DNA of 45,417 nt from Microbacterium sp. GTDB taxonomy: Bacteria > Actinomycetota > Actinomycetes > Actinomycetales > Microbacteriaceae. Of this stretch, positions 1 to 8,574 are shown one piece after another. A model generated the notes under the pieces. That model had not been told where the DNA came from. It saw only the letters and a list, made by a program, of their open reading frames with translations, and made no database searches. The stretch lies in contig NZ_JAPSHY010000024.1 of assembly GCF_031179285.1 (NCBI RefSeq), positions 1 through 45,417 on the forward strand, written 5' to 3'. Within the stretch, counting starts at the first letter, position 1. Each line of letters starts with the position of its first letter. Made by a program: the position numbers and the translations under genes.

Positions 1-46
1 TGCCCGTTCGGGCGCAGCTACGCGGCAGAGACCCAGGGGGTTACCC

Positions 47-1333
47 ATGCCAGGAATCGTGATCGTCGGCGTGCAGTGGGGCGATGAGGGAAAGGGCAAG
101 GCCACCGATCTGCTCGGTGAGCGCACCGACTGGGTGGTGAAGTTCAACGGCGGCAACAATGCCGGTCACACGGTGGTGGTCGGCGACGAGAAGTACGCGC
201 TGCACCTGCTTCCCTCCGGCATCCTCTCGCCGGGTGTGAACCCCGTCATCGGCAACGGCGTCGTCATCGATCTCGAAGTGCTCTTCAGCGAGCTCGAGGC
301 GCTCGGCGCCCGCGGCATCGACGTCTCGCGTCTGCGCGTGAGCGCCAACGCGCACATCATCACCCAGTACCACCGCACTCTCGACAAGGTCACCGAGCGC
401 TTCCTCGGCAAGCGCATGATCGGCACCACCGGCCGCGGCATCGGCCCGGCCTATGCCGACAAGATCAACCGCGTCGGCATCCGCGTGCAGGATCTGTTCG
501 ACGAGAACATCCTCCGCCAGAAGGTCGAGGGCGCGCTCGACCAGAAGAACCACCTGCTGGTGAAGATCTTCAACCGCCGCGCGATCACCGCCGACGAGGT
601 CGTCGAAGACCTGCTCTCGTATGCCGAGCGGCTGCGGCCGATGGTCGCCGACACCGGCTACCTGCTGGCCGAGGCGCTCGGCCGCGACGAGGTCGTCGTG
701 TTCGAGGGCGGCCAGGCGACGATGCTCGACGTCGACCACGGCACCTACCCGTTCGTGACCTCGTCGTCGGCGACCGCCGGCGGGGCGGCGACGGGATCGG
801 GCGTCGGCCCGGGAAGCCTTGACCGCATCGTCGGCATCGTCAAGGCGTACACCACGCGTGTCGGCTCGGGCCCGTTCCCCACCGAGCTGTTCGACGAGCA
901 GGGCGACTGGCTGCGCTCGCGCGGCTTCGAGTTCGGCACCACCACCGGGCGTCCGCGCCGAGTCGGCTGGTACGACGCCCCGATCACCCGCTACGCCACG
1001 CGCGTCAACGGCATCACCGACCTCGTGCTCACCAAGCTCGACATCCTCACCGGGCTCGAGCAGATCCCGGTGTGCGTCGCGTATGACGTCGACGGCGAGC
1101 GCTTCGACGAGGTGCCGGTGAACCAGACCGACTTCCACCACGCGAAGCCGGTGCTGGAGTACTTCCCCGGCTGGAGCGAGGACATCTCGAAGGCGCGCAC
1201 CTTCGATGACCTGCCGAAGAACGCGCAGGACTATGTGCTCGCCCTCGAGGGTATGAGCGGCACCCGCATCTCGGTGATCGGCGTCGGTCCGGAGCGCGAT
1301 CAGGTCATCGTCCGGCACGACCTGCTCGACTGA
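47..1333 (+). CDS. purA: Adenylosuccinate synthetase
   Basis: Joins IMP and aspartate using GTP to form adenylosuccinate, the first committed step from IMP to AMP, in the cytoplasm. The 428-residue length is normal for the family. The N-terminus has the GDEGKGK phosphate-binding loop (residues 12-18) with catalytic Asp13, and His41 lies in NNAGHT. The [14 protein letters not shown] block and the C-terminal [15 protein letters not shown] segment are also typical. The ATG at 47 follows a G-rich stretch at 36-40 that can serve as ribosome binding site. It appears to be a single-gene unit closed by a small hairpin. Confidence 0.98.
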   Translation: MPGIVIVGVQWGDEGKGKATDLLGERTDWVVKFNGGNNAGHTVVVGDEKYALHLLPSGILSPGVNPVIGNGVVIDLEVLFSELEALGARGIDVSRLRVSANAHIITQYHRTLDKVTERFLGKRMIGTTGRGIGPAYADKINRVGIRVQDLFDENILRQKVEGALDQKNHLLVKIFNRRAITADEVVEDLLSYAERLRPMVADTGYLLAEALGRDEVVVFEGGQATMLDVDHGTYPFVTSSSATAGGAATGSGVGPGSLDRIVGIVKAYTTRVGSGPFPTELFDEQGDWLRSRGFEFGTTTGRPRRVGWYDAPITRYATRVNGITDLVLTKLDILTGLEQIPVCVAYDVDGERFDEVPVNQTDFHHAKPVLEYFPGWSEDISKARTFDDLPKNAQDYVLALEGMSGTRISVIGVGPERDQVIVRHDLLD

Positions 1334-1346
1334 GAGCACGGCGGTC

Positions 1347-1364
1347 CGCCGACGACCGTCGGCG
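1347..1364 (+). terminator. Hairpin after purA
   Basis: CGCCGAC, loop GACC, GTCGGCG: a 7-bp GC stem 14 bases after the purA stop, without a T-run, as is usual for actinobacterial terminators. Confidence 0.45.
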
Positions 1365-1405
1365 CGGATGAACGGCATACGACGCGACAGACGGAGGATG
1401 ACGGC

Positions 1406-2524
1406 ATGACACGTTTCTGGCTCGGCGGTTACGGCTCGGGTATGGAAGGAACGGCAGCCGGCATCGGGCTGCTCGCCGGAGATGAAGGTCGCGCCACCTC
1501 GCTGACCTACCGGGGTGCGGTCACGGATACGCCCTCGCCGTCGTGGCTCGCGCAGCATCCGACCCTCGACGTCGTCTACGCGGCTCTCGAGGGGGATGCC
1601 GCTGTGCAGGCGTTCGCGCGCACCGGTGACTCGTCTCTCTCGCCGCTCGGCGAGCCGGTGCCCGTCGGAGATTCGGTGTGCCATGTCACCGTGTCGCCGC
1701 AGGGCTCGGCACTGATCGCCAGCTGCTACGGCGACGGCCGGGTCGTGCGCATCGGGCTGGACGCCGCGGGCAGGCCGATCCGCGATGCCGTCGACAAGGC
1801 GGCCGCACTCCGCGAGGCCCTCTTCGGCCCCGACGATTCGGCCGGTGGTGCGCCGGCCGACGAGAAGGCTCCGGCGGGCACGGGAGCTGCGGCATCCGAC
1901 CCGTATGCGGCATCCGGCGAGAAGCGATCCTCGCACGCGCACTCGGCCGCGTTCCTGCACGACGGCCGCATCGCGACGACCGACCTCGGATTCGACCTGG
2001 TGCGCATCTGGCGACTGACGGGCAGCGGCCTCGCGCTCGACCATGAGGTCGTGCTGCCCTTCGGCAGCGGGCCACGCCACATGGTCGTGCACCCGAGCGG
2101 TCACCTGCATGTGGTCACCGAGTACTCCTGCGAGGTCTTCACCCTCGCCGCCGGCCCCGACGGCCGGTGGAGCGTCGTCTCCTCGACCATCGCTGCGCCC
2201 ATCGCTCAGGTCGGCTTCGACTTCCCGGCAGAGCTCGCCCGCACCCGCGACGGCGCCTTCCTCTACACCGCCCTGCGTGGGAGCAACACGATCGCCGCCC
2301 TTCGCGTCCGCGGCGGCGGAGAATCCCTCGAGTCGGTGGCGCTCGCCGAATCCGGAGTGGATTGGCCGCGCCACCACCTCGTGCACGAGGGCAAGCTGCT
2401 CGTGGCCGGTCAGCGCTCCGACAGCGTCACCCTGCTCGACCTCGACGACCGCACGGGAGTGCCCCTCGGCATCCGTCACGAGACCGCGGCGCCGACGCCG
2501 ACACACTTCCTGCCGGTGCGCTGA
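1406..2524 (+). CDS. Lactonase-family beta-propeller protein
   Basis: A 372-residue protein resembling the lactonase / 6-phosphogluconolactonase (YbhE-like) seven-bladed propeller family. Typical pieces are the N-terminal FWLGGYGSG, HSAAFLHDGRIATTDLGFDLVRIW near the middle, GPRHMVVHPSGHLHVVTEYSCEV, and the C-terminal RHHLVHEGKLLVAGQRSDSV. There is no signal peptide, so it is probably cytoplasmic. Family members are annotated as sugar-lactone hydrolases, but specificity cannot be read from sequence. An acidic, Ala/Gly-rich insert at about residues 148-175 is likely a surface loop. The ATG at 1406 has GGAGGA nine bases upstream. It seems to be transcribed alone. Confidence 0.85.
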   Translation: MTRFWLGGYGSGMEGTAAGIGLLAGDEGRATSLTYRGAVTDTPSPSWLAQHPTLDVVYAALEGDAAVQAFARTGDSSLSPLGEPVPVGDSVCHVTVSPQGSALIASCYGDGRVVRIGLDAAGRPIRDAVDKAAALREALFGPDDSAGGAPADEKAPAGTGAAASDPYAASGEKRSSHAHSAAFLHDGRIATTDLGFDLVRIWRLTGSGLALDHEVVLPFGSGPRHMVVHPSGHLHVVTEYSCEVFTLAAGPDGRWSVVSSTIAAPIAQVGFDFPAELARTRDGAFLYTALRGSNTIAALRVRGGGESLESVALAESGVDWPRHHLVHEGKLLVAGQRSDSVTLLDLDDRTGVPLGIRHETAAPTPTHFLPVR

Positions 2525-2652
2525 TCGCGCGGCCCGCATCGTCCGCCACCCTTCGACGAAAAACGTTCGACGCGATGTCGATCGGTGTCATCGTCGTTCG
2601 ACGTAGTGGTGAGGGGCGACAAGAAGTGGCCCGATGACGAGAGGATCCGATC

Positions 2653-3030
2653 ATGACCCAGTACTTCCTGACCGTGCCCCACGACACGGCGACCGAACCG
2701 ACGATGGCGTCGATGCAGGAGTTCGACCCGGCCGAACTCGAGGCGGTGATGGCAGCGGTCGACGCGTTCAACACCGCCCTCAAGGAGGCCGGGGCCTTCG
2801 TGACAGCGGGCGGGCTCAACCCGCCGTCGACCGCGAAGACCGTCGACGCGACCTCAGGCGAGACGCAGGTGCTCGATGAGCCGTTCGTCGAGGCGGCCTC
2901 GTATGTCGGAGGATTCTGGCTGATCGAAGCAGCCGACGAAGATGCCGCCGTCGCATGGGCGACCCAGGCATCCGCGGCGCTGCAGAGCCGCATCGAGGTC
3001 CGCGCGCTGCAGGAGGCGCCCGAAGCGTGA
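2653..3030 (+). CDS. YCII-related protein
   Basis: A 125-residue protein of the YCII (YciI-like) family: MTQYFLTVPHD at the start, a central AELEAVMAAVDAFNTALKEAGAFVTAGGLNPPSTAKTV-like helix and strand, and a C-terminal DEPFVEAASYVGGFWLIEAADEDAAVAWA block. YCII domains adopt a dimeric ferredoxin-like fold. Relatives are often encoded beside ECF sigma factors, but no sigma gene is adjacent here. Biochemical function is unknown. The start is supported by GAGAGGAT seven bases upstream. Confidence 0.85.
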   Translation: MTQYFLTVPHDTATEPTMASMQEFDPAELEAVMAAVDAFNTALKEAGAFVTAGGLNPPSTAKTVDATSGETQVLDEPFVEAASYVGGFWLIEAADEDAAVAWATQASAALQSRIEVRALQEAPEA

Positions 3031-3040
3031 CAGCCGAGAG

Positions 3041-3073
3041 ACGGCGGCCGGGGCGATCGCGCCCGACCGCCGT
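3041..3073 (+). terminator. Hairpin after YCII gene
   Basis: ACGGCGG (3041-3047) pairs with CCGCCGT (3067-3073), with an inner CGGG/CCCG helix. It separates the YCII gene from the MerR-type promoter that starts five bases downstream. Confidence 0.5.
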
Positions 3074-3077
3074 CGGC

Positions 3078-3108
3078 TTGACCTCAACCGAAGTTGAGGT
3101 CTTAGCGT
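3078..3108 (+). promoter_or_regulatory. MerR/SoxR-type promoter with dyad operator
   Basis: A -35 TTGACC (3078-3083) and a -10-like TAGCGT (3103-3108) are 19 bp apart. That over-long spacer is typical of promoters twisted open by MerR-family activators. Between them is a perfect 9-bp inverted repeat, GACCTCAAC and GTTGAGGTC (3080-3088 and 3093-3101), around CGAA. The ATG at 3116 lies only 7 bases past the -10, so the transcript should be leaderless or nearly so. No MerR-family gene is in the window. Confidence 0.75.
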
Positions 3109-3115
3109 CGTCCTC

Positions 3116-4180
3116 ATGACGAGCAATGAGATGACCGTGGCGGACAAGGAACACGACGCGCGCACGGAGCCGGCGGCGACCGCGACGATGAGGGCGATCG
3201 TCCAGCGAGAAGTCGGGGGGCCCGAGGTGCTGGCGATCGAGGAGGTTCCCCGTCCGGAGCCGGGGGAGGGTCAGGTCCGGATCCGTGTCGCGGCGGCCGG
3301 CGTGCACGCGGTCGACACCGACATCAGACGCGGCGGCGGACCGCCGTCCATGCCGCAGACCGCACTTCCGATGACACCCGGCCGCGAAATCGCCGGCACC
3401 GTGGACGCGGTCGGGGCGGGGGTGGATGCCGGACTCCTCGACACCCGCGTGGTCGCTCACGTCGGCTTCCTCAACGGTGGGTACGCCGAATACACGCTCG
3501 CGCCGGCAGCGGCGCTTCACGTCCTCCCCGACCCGGTTCCGTTCCCGCAGGCGGTCGCCGCGATCGGCACCGGCCGCACCGCCCAGTACGTGCTGGAGAG
3601 CGCGGGCATGCAGGAGACCGACGTCGTGGTCATCCCCGGCGCCTCCGGAGGGCTCGGCAGCCAGCTGGTGCAGCTCGCCCTGTCGTTCGGAGCCACCGTC
3701 GTCGCCCTCTACGGGGGCGAGGCGAAACGCGACGTCGTCGACCGCCTGGCACCCGACGACGAGCGGGATGCGGCGCGATTCATCGCTCTGGATGCCACCG
3801 ATGAGGACTGGCCGCGCCACATGACGGCGGTGCTCGGCGACCGGGAGCCGTCGCTGCTGATCGACGGCGTCGGTGGCGCCACGGCGAGGGCTGCCCTCGA
3901 GACACTCGGGCGGGGCGCGCGAGTGGTGATCATCGGATGGTCGAGCGGCGATGCGGTGCGCATCGACACCGACGACATCATCGCCCGCTCGCTCACGGTC
4001 ACCGTTCCACTCGGACGCCGGATCGCGCAGCTGCGCGTGATCGAAGAGCGCGCTCTCGCGGCCGTCGCCGATGGCACTGTCTCGCCGCCCGTCGACGAGT
4101 ATCCGCTGGCTGAGGCGGCGGCCGCACACGCGGCGATCGAGCAGCGGCGACAGCAGGGGAAGGTCGTCCTGATCCCGTAG
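3116..4180 (+). CDS. Zinc-independent MDR oxidoreductase (quinone reductase-like)
   Basis: A 354-residue medium-chain dehydrogenase/reductase of the NADP-dependent quinone oxidoreductase type. Residues about 22-60 give the GroES-like start (MRAIVQREVGGPEVLAIEEV), and PGREIAGTVDAVGAGVD follows. The Rossmann nucleotide site is VVIPGASGGLGSQLVQLA near residue 170. The paired Cys/His ligands of zinc alcohol dehydrogenases are absent. The start at 3116 fits the leaderless promoter; an internal ATG at 3188 begins the conserved domain and is the alternative. The MerR/SoxR-like control region suggests induction by redox-active or electrophilic compounds (inference). Confidence 0.88.
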   Translation: MTSNEMTVADKEHDARTEPAATATMRAIVQREVGGPEVLAIEEVPRPEPGEGQVRIRVAAAGVHAVDTDIRRGGGPPSMPQTALPMTPGREIAGTVDAVGAGVDAGLLDTRVVAHVGFLNGGYAEYTLAPAAALHVLPDPVPFPQAVAAIGTGRTAQYVLESAGMQETDVVVIPGASGGLGSQLVQLALSFGATVVALYGGEAKRDVVDRLAPDDERDAARFIALDATDEDWPRHMTAVLGDREPSLLIDGVGGATARAALETLGRGARVVIIGWSSGDAVRIDTDDIIARSLTVTVPLGRRIAQLRVIEERALAAVADGTVSPPVDEYPLAEAAAAHAAIEQRRQQGKVVLIP

Positions 4181-4279
4181 ACGCGGCGCTCGACGCGTCA
4201 GCGCGGAACAAACTTCGTGACTCGGCGTTGCACACCTACGAGACTGGCTCTGCAGCCGGATCCGAGAGAGGCGACGCCG

Positions 4280-5704
4280 ATGAGCACTGACGAATACGAC
4301 CTGATCGTGCTCGGCGGAGGGCCGGTAGGTGAGAATGTCGCGGACCGTGCCGTTCAGGGCGGGCTGACCGCTGTGATCGTGGAGAGCGAGCTCGTCGGCG
4401 GCGAGTGCTCGTACTGGGCCTGCATGCCTTCCAAGGCGCTTCTTCGCCCGATTCAGGCCCTCCGCGCCGCGCAGCATGTCGCCGGTGCCACCGAGGCCGT
4501 CACCGGCCGGCTCGATGTCGGCGCCGTCTTCGCTCGCCGCGACTCGTTCACGAGCAATTGGTCCGATGACGGTCAGGTCGCCTGGCTCGATTCCGCCGGG
4601 ATCGATCTGGTCAGGGGCCACGGCCGCCTGACAGGTGAACGCGAGGTCACCGTCACCGGTCCTGATGGCACGACGACGGTGCTGCGAGCTCGGCACGCGG
4701 TGGCGATCAGCACGGGCTCTGACGCGGTGATTCCGCCGATCGACGGCCTCCGCGAAGCCTCCCCGTGGACGAGCCGAGAGGCCACAAGCGCGAAGGAGCT
4801 GCCGGAATCGCTCGCCGTGATCGGTGGCGGGGTCGTCGCGGTCGAGATGGCGACCGCCTACGCGGCGCTGGGCTCAACGGTCACCGTGATCGCCCGCAGC
4901 GGACTGCTCGGCGGAATGGAGCCCTTCGCGGGCGAACGCGTCGCCGCGGGCCTCAAGGAACTCGGCGCCGACGTGCGCACCGGAACCGGAACGACATCCG
5001 TGCGCCGTGGCGCCGACGGTGTGACCATCACCCTCGACGGCGGCGAGGAGATCACCGCGACCGAGGTGCTCGCAGCGACGGGCAGGTCCCCGCGCAGCGG
5101 TGACATCGGCCTCGACGTCGTGGGGCTGGAGCCCGGCCGCTGGATCGCGACGGATGACACGCTCCGCGTCCCCGGCTCAGAGTGGCTGTACGCGGTCGGC
5201 GACGTGAACGGTCGAGTGCTCCTCACCCACCAGGGCAAGTATCAGGCTCGGGCTGCCGGAGATGTGATCGTCGCGCGCGCCAAGGGCGAAGACGTCCTCG
5301 ATGCCCCATGGGGTCGCCACGTCGCGACCGCCGACCAGGCCGCCGTCCCGCAGGTCACGTTCTCGATTCCCGAGGTCGGCTCCGTCGGACTCACCGAGGC
5401 CGAGGCGATCAAGGCCGGCATCGCCGTGAAGGCCGTCGACTACGACCTGGGCCTGATCGCCGGTGCCAGCGTGTACGAGGACGGCTTCGAAGGCCAGGTG
5501 CGACTCGTGATCGACACCGACCGCGACGTCGTGGTCGGCGCGACGTTCGTCGGGCCAGAGGTGGCCGAACTCGTTCACGCCGCCACCGTGGCGATCGTCG
5601 GAGAGGTACCGATCGCCCGGCTCTGGCACGCCGTGCCGTCGTACCCTGCGATCAGTGAGACCTGGCTGCGCCTGCTCGAGGCGTACGGACGGGAGTCAGC
5701 GTGA
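4280..5704 (+). CDS. FAD-dependent pyridine nucleotide-disulfide oxidoreductase
   Basis: A 474-residue class I flavoprotein disulfide reductase. It has an FAD site (LIVLGGGPVGENVA), a redox-active CX4C pair Cys43/Cys48 in GGECSYWACMPSKALL, an NAD(P) Rossmann motif (VIGGGVVAVEMATAYAALG), an ATGRSP segment and a C-terminal dimerisation domain. In lipoamide dehydrogenase and glutathione reductase the C-terminus carries a catalytic His in HPTLSE. Here the aligned segment reads SYPAISE, so Tyr replaces that His. It is therefore probably not a dihydrolipoamide dehydrogenase. The ATG at 4280 begins the conserved domain; an in-frame upstream start at 4217 is less likely. Confidence 0.9.
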   Translation: MSTDEYDLIVLGGGPVGENVADRAVQGGLTAVIVESELVGGECSYWACMPSKALLRPIQALRAAQHVAGATEAVTGRLDVGAVFARRDSFTSNWSDDGQVAWLDSAGIDLVRGHGRLTGEREVTVTGPDGTTTVLRARHAVAISTGSDAVIPPIDGLREASPWTSREATSAKELPESLAVIGGGVVAVEMATAYAALGSTVTVIARSGLLGGMEPFAGERVAAGLKELGADVRTGTGTTSVRRGADGVTITLDGGEEITATEVLAATGRSPRSGDIGLDVVGLEPGRWIATDDTLRVPGSEWLYAVGDVNGRVLLTHQGKYQARAAGDVIVARAKGEDVLDAPWGRHVATADQAAVPQVTFSIPEVGSVGLTEAEAIKAGIAVKAVDYDLGLIAGASVYEDGFEGQVRLVIDTDRDVVVGATFVGPEVAELVHAATVAIVGEVPIARLWHAVPSYPAISETWLRLLEAYGRESA

Positions 5705-5825
5705 GGATCCGCAACCACGCATCCGCCCGTCTCCCGGTGCAATCCGTTCGCGATCCCGCTCCGAACACGATCGTGATGTCCGTCATCCCCTATACGCTCG
5801 AACTCGAATCCGAGGAGGCACGACC

Positions 5826-6128
5826 ATGAAGGCTGTACTCGCAGGAAACATCATCGCCGAGGCAGACGAGAGCGATCTCGTGCGCATCGAGGGCAACTGG
5901 TACTTCCCGCCCGCTTCCGTCGCACCCGGCGTGCTCGTCGAGAGCCCCACGCCCTACACCTGTCCGTGGAAGGGCGTTGCCCAGTACTTCTCGGTGCAGA
6001 CCGCGGGAGAGCTCCACACCGACTACGCCTGGTCGTACCCGAATCCCTATCCTTCCGCGTTCGATCGCGTCGGCAAGGACTTCGCAGGATACGTGGCGTT
6101 CGACCCCCGCGTCGAGGTCGGCCCGTAG
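5826..6128 (+). CDS. DUF427 domain protein
   Basis: A 100-residue protein of the DUF427 family, with MKAVLAGNIIAEADESDLVRIEGNWYFP, then a CPWKGVAQYF motif and a C-terminal NPYPSAFDRVGKDFAGYVAFDPRVEV block. The family is a compact beta-rich fold of unknown biochemical function. A strong GAGGAGG (5812-5818) lies 7 bases before the ATG, which rules out the longer in-frame reading. It sits between the flavoprotein and the osmolyte transporter with gaps on both sides. Confidence 0.88.
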   Translation: MKAVLAGNIIAEADESDLVRIEGNWYFPPASVAPGVLVESPTPYTCPWKGVAQYFSVQTAGELHTDYAWSYPNPYPSAFDRVGKDFAGYVAFDPRVEVGP

Positions 6129-6198
6129 TCGCTGGCACCGCGCCCGTCGCTGCCGCCTCGGCAGTCGGCGCGTCGAATCGATCGACTGGAGATCACCC

Positions 6199-7101
6199 AT
6201 GATCGAGTTCCGTTCCGTGACAAAGCGGTTCCCCGACGGCACCGTCGCCGTCGAAGACTTCAGCCTGGTGCTGCCGTCTCGCAAGACGACGGTCCTCGTA
6301 GGCTCGTCGGGAAGCGGCAAAACCACGCTGCTGCGGATGATCAACCGCATGGTCGAACCCACCTCGGGCGATGTCGAGATCGACGGCGAGAGCGTGCTCA
6401 CCGGCGACCCGGTGGCGCTGCGCCGCCGTATCGGGTACGTCATGCAGAACTCCGGTCTGATGCCCCACTTCTCGGTGATCGACAACGTCGCGACGGTGCT
6501 GCGTCTCAACGGCGTGTCGAAGTCGAAGGCGCACGCCCGCGCGAGAGAACTGCTCGACACGGTCGGACTCGCTCAGGGTCTGGCCGAACGCTACCCGAGT
6601 CAGCTCTCGGGCGGGCAGCAGCAGCGGGTGGGTGTGGCCCGCGGCCTCGCCGCCGACCCGAACATCCTGCTCATGGACGAGCCCTTCGGCGCGGTCGATC
6701 CGATCGTCCGCGCCGAACTGCAGCAGGAGACGAGCCGGCTGCAGCGAGAACTCGACAAGACCGTCGTCTTCGTCACGCATGACATCGACGAGGCGTTCAT
6801 CCTCGGCGACCAGGTCGTCATCCTGGACAAGGGCGCGCGCATCGTCCAGGTCGGAACGCCGAGCGAGATCATGGAGAATCCGGCAAACGACTTCGTCACG
6901 GCGTTCATCGGCGCCGACCGCGGCCGCCGCGCGCTGCGTCTCAAGCAGACCCCTCGGGGCGTCGTCGTCGTGGATTCCGAGGGTCGCACGCAGGGTGCGC
7001 TGGTCGACGCGACCCCGATCCGGCACGACCACGGAATCGACCCCGCGGTCGCGCTGAAACTGGCTCAGGGGTCGACCGCGCTCGGCGAGGACGGCACCTG
7101 A
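6199..7101 (+). CDS. OpuC-like osmolyte ABC transporter ATPase
   Basis: The 300-residue ATPase of a quaternary-amine/compatible-solute importer. It has Walker A GSSGSGKT (residues 35-42), Q-loop VMQNSGLMPHFSVIDNV, signature LSGGQQQRVGVARGLA, Walker B NILLMDEPFG and switch VFVTHDIDEA. The short C-terminal tail may be a degenerate regulatory domain; full CBS repeats are not evident, unlike the second ATPase at 35666. It is the first of four genes (ATPase, permease, permease, binding protein), the OpuC order, and the next gene starts one base after its stop. Confidence 0.92.
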   Translation: MIEFRSVTKRFPDGTVAVEDFSLVLPSRKTTVLVGSSGSGKTTLLRMINRMVEPTSGDVEIDGESVLTGDPVALRRRIGYVMQNSGLMPHFSVIDNVATVLRLNGVSKSKAHARARELLDTVGLAQGLAERYPSQLSGGQQQRVGVARGLAADPNILLMDEPFGAVDPIVRAELQQETSRLQRELDKTVVFVTHDIDEAFILGDQVVILDKGARIVQVGTPSEIMENPANDFVTAFIGADRGRRALRLKQTPRGVVVVDSEGRTQGALVDATPIRHDHGIDPAVALKLAQGSTALGEDGT

Positions 7102-7102
7102 C

Positions 7103-7783
7103 GTGAGCTGGGTCGTCGACAACATCGGGCTCATCCTCGAGCTCACCGTCATCCACCTCCGGCAGAGCGTGGCGCCCATCCTGCTGGGCTTCCTCCTTTC
7201 CCTGCCACTGGGCTGGGTGGCATGGCGCTACCGGCTCGTGCGTGGTCCGGTGATCGTGCTCACCGGGCTCCTCTACACGATCCCCTCGCTGGCGCTGCTC
7301 ATCCTGATGCCGGCGGTCCTCGGCTACTCGGCGATCAGCCAGACCAACCTCATCGTCGCCCTCACGATCTACGCGGTCGCGATCATGGTCAGGGCGGTGT
7401 CGGACGGACTCGACTCCGTCGACGACGCCGTGCGCCAGTCGGCGACGGCCATGGGCTACGCGCCCCTCCGCCGATTCTGGACGGTCGATCTGCCGCTCGC
7501 CGGCCCGGTGATCCTGGCGGGCCTGCGGGTGACGGCCGTGAGCACGATCTCGCTCGCCACGGTCGGCATCCTCATCGGCGTGACGAATCTCGGATACCTG
7601 TTCACCAACGGACTGCAGCGCCGGATCATCGCGGAGGTCCTCGCCGGTGTCGTGGCGGTCGTGGTGATCGCGCTTCTGATCGACCTTCTCCTCCTGCTCG
7701 CCGGCCGGGCGCTGATGCCCTGGACCCGCGCCACTGGGCGTCCGGCCGCCGCCCGAAGCGTTCCGGCGGGGGCTCCCGCATGA
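7103..7783 (+). CDS. OpuC-like ABC transporter permease 1
   Basis: A 226-residue membrane permease of the OpuCB/OpuCD type with about five or six hydrophobic segments. The conserved EAA-like cytoplasmic loop reads DDAVRQSATAMGYAPLRRFWTVDLPLAGPVILAGLR. It starts with GTG immediately after the ATPase stop, and its stop overlaps the next start as ATGA, implying translational coupling. In this family the two permeases form a heterodimer with the ATPase. Confidence 0.9.
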   Translation: MSWVVDNIGLILELTVIHLRQSVAPILLGFLLSLPLGWVAWRYRLVRGPVIVLTGLLYTIPSLALLILMPAVLGYSAISQTNLIVALTIYAVAIMVRAVSDGLDSVDDAVRQSATAMGYAPLRRFWTVDLPLAGPVILAGLRVTAVSTISLATVGILIGVTNLGYLFTNGLQRRIIAEVLAGVVAVVVIALLIDLLLLLAGRALMPWTRATGRPAAARSVPAGAPA

Positions 7784-8535
7784 ACGTCTTCACGGAAGCG
7801 CTCGCCTGGCTGCTGTCGCCCGAAAGGTGGCAAGGCACCTACGCGCTGCCGACACTTCTGGGCCAGCATCTGTTCTACACGGTGATCTCGGTGCTGATCG
7901 CCGCACTCATCGCCGTGCCGGCGGGCTGGCTCATCGGGCACACCGGTCGCGGACGCGAGATCGCCGTCGCCGTCTCGGGCGCCGCGCGCGCCATCCCCTC
8001 CTTCGGTCTCCTCGTGCTGCTCGTTCTCCTGCTCGGCGTGCTGCAGATTCCCGCAGCGGCCATCCTCACCTTCGTGCTGCTCGCGATTCCCTCGCTGCTC
8101 GCCGGCGCCTACACCGGATTCGAGGCGATCGACCGCCGCGTCCTGGATGCTGCCCGATCGATGGGCATGACCGAGTGGCAGGTGTTCTGGAAGGTCGAGG
8201 TGCCGCTCGGGCTGCCGCTCCTGGTCGGCGGCCTTCGCGCCGCTCTGCTCCAGGTCATCGCCACCGTGACCATCGCCGCCTACGTCAATCTGGGCGGGCT
8301 CGGCTGGCCGATCATCCAGGGCATCCCGCTGCGCCGGTTCGATCAGGTTCTCGGCGGCGCCATCCTCGTCGCGTTGCTGGCGCTCATCGTCGACCTCCTC
8401 CTCGCCATCGCGCAGCACGCCGCCGTCCCCGCGGGTGTCCGAGTCGCCCAGACCGGCACCCCGTCGCGTCGTGCACTCCGGCGTGCAGCATCCGCTTCCG
8501 CCCGATCGGCGGCGCCGGCATCCTCGTCCGCCTGA
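7780..8535 (+). CDS. OpuC-like ABC transporter permease 2
   Basis: The second membrane subunit, 251 residues and about six membrane segments, with the loop DRRVLDAARSMGMTEWQVFWKVEVPLGLPLLVGGLR. The ATG at 7780 overlaps the previous stop by four bases. The C-terminus is extended by a basic, Ala/Ser-rich tail (roughly the last 30 residues) that should be cytoplasmic. Confidence 0.9.
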   Translation: MNVFTEALAWLLSPERWQGTYALPTLLGQHLFYTVISVLIAALIAVPAGWLIGHTGRGREIAVAVSGAARAIPSFGLLVLLVLLLGVLQIPAAAILTFVLLAIPSLLAGAYTGFEAIDRRVLDAARSMGMTEWQVFWKVEVPLGLPLLVGGLRAALLQVIATVTIAAYVNLGGLGWPIIQGIPLRRFDQVLGGAILVALLALIVDLLLAIAQHAAVPAGVRVAQTGTPSRRALRRAASASARSAAPASSSA

Positions 8536-8574
8536 TCTTCGCTTCCGTCCACAGCATCCCCAGAGAGGAACATC

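Noticed and set aside
41..2539. 832-codon antisense frame over purA and the lactonase gene
   Set aside because: Shadow of two well-recognised genes; Arg/Gly/Asp-rich low-complexity translation.
4217..4279. N-terminal extension of the flavoprotein
   Set aside because: The FAD motif starts a few residues after ATG 4280; the upstream 21 residues have no family counterpart.
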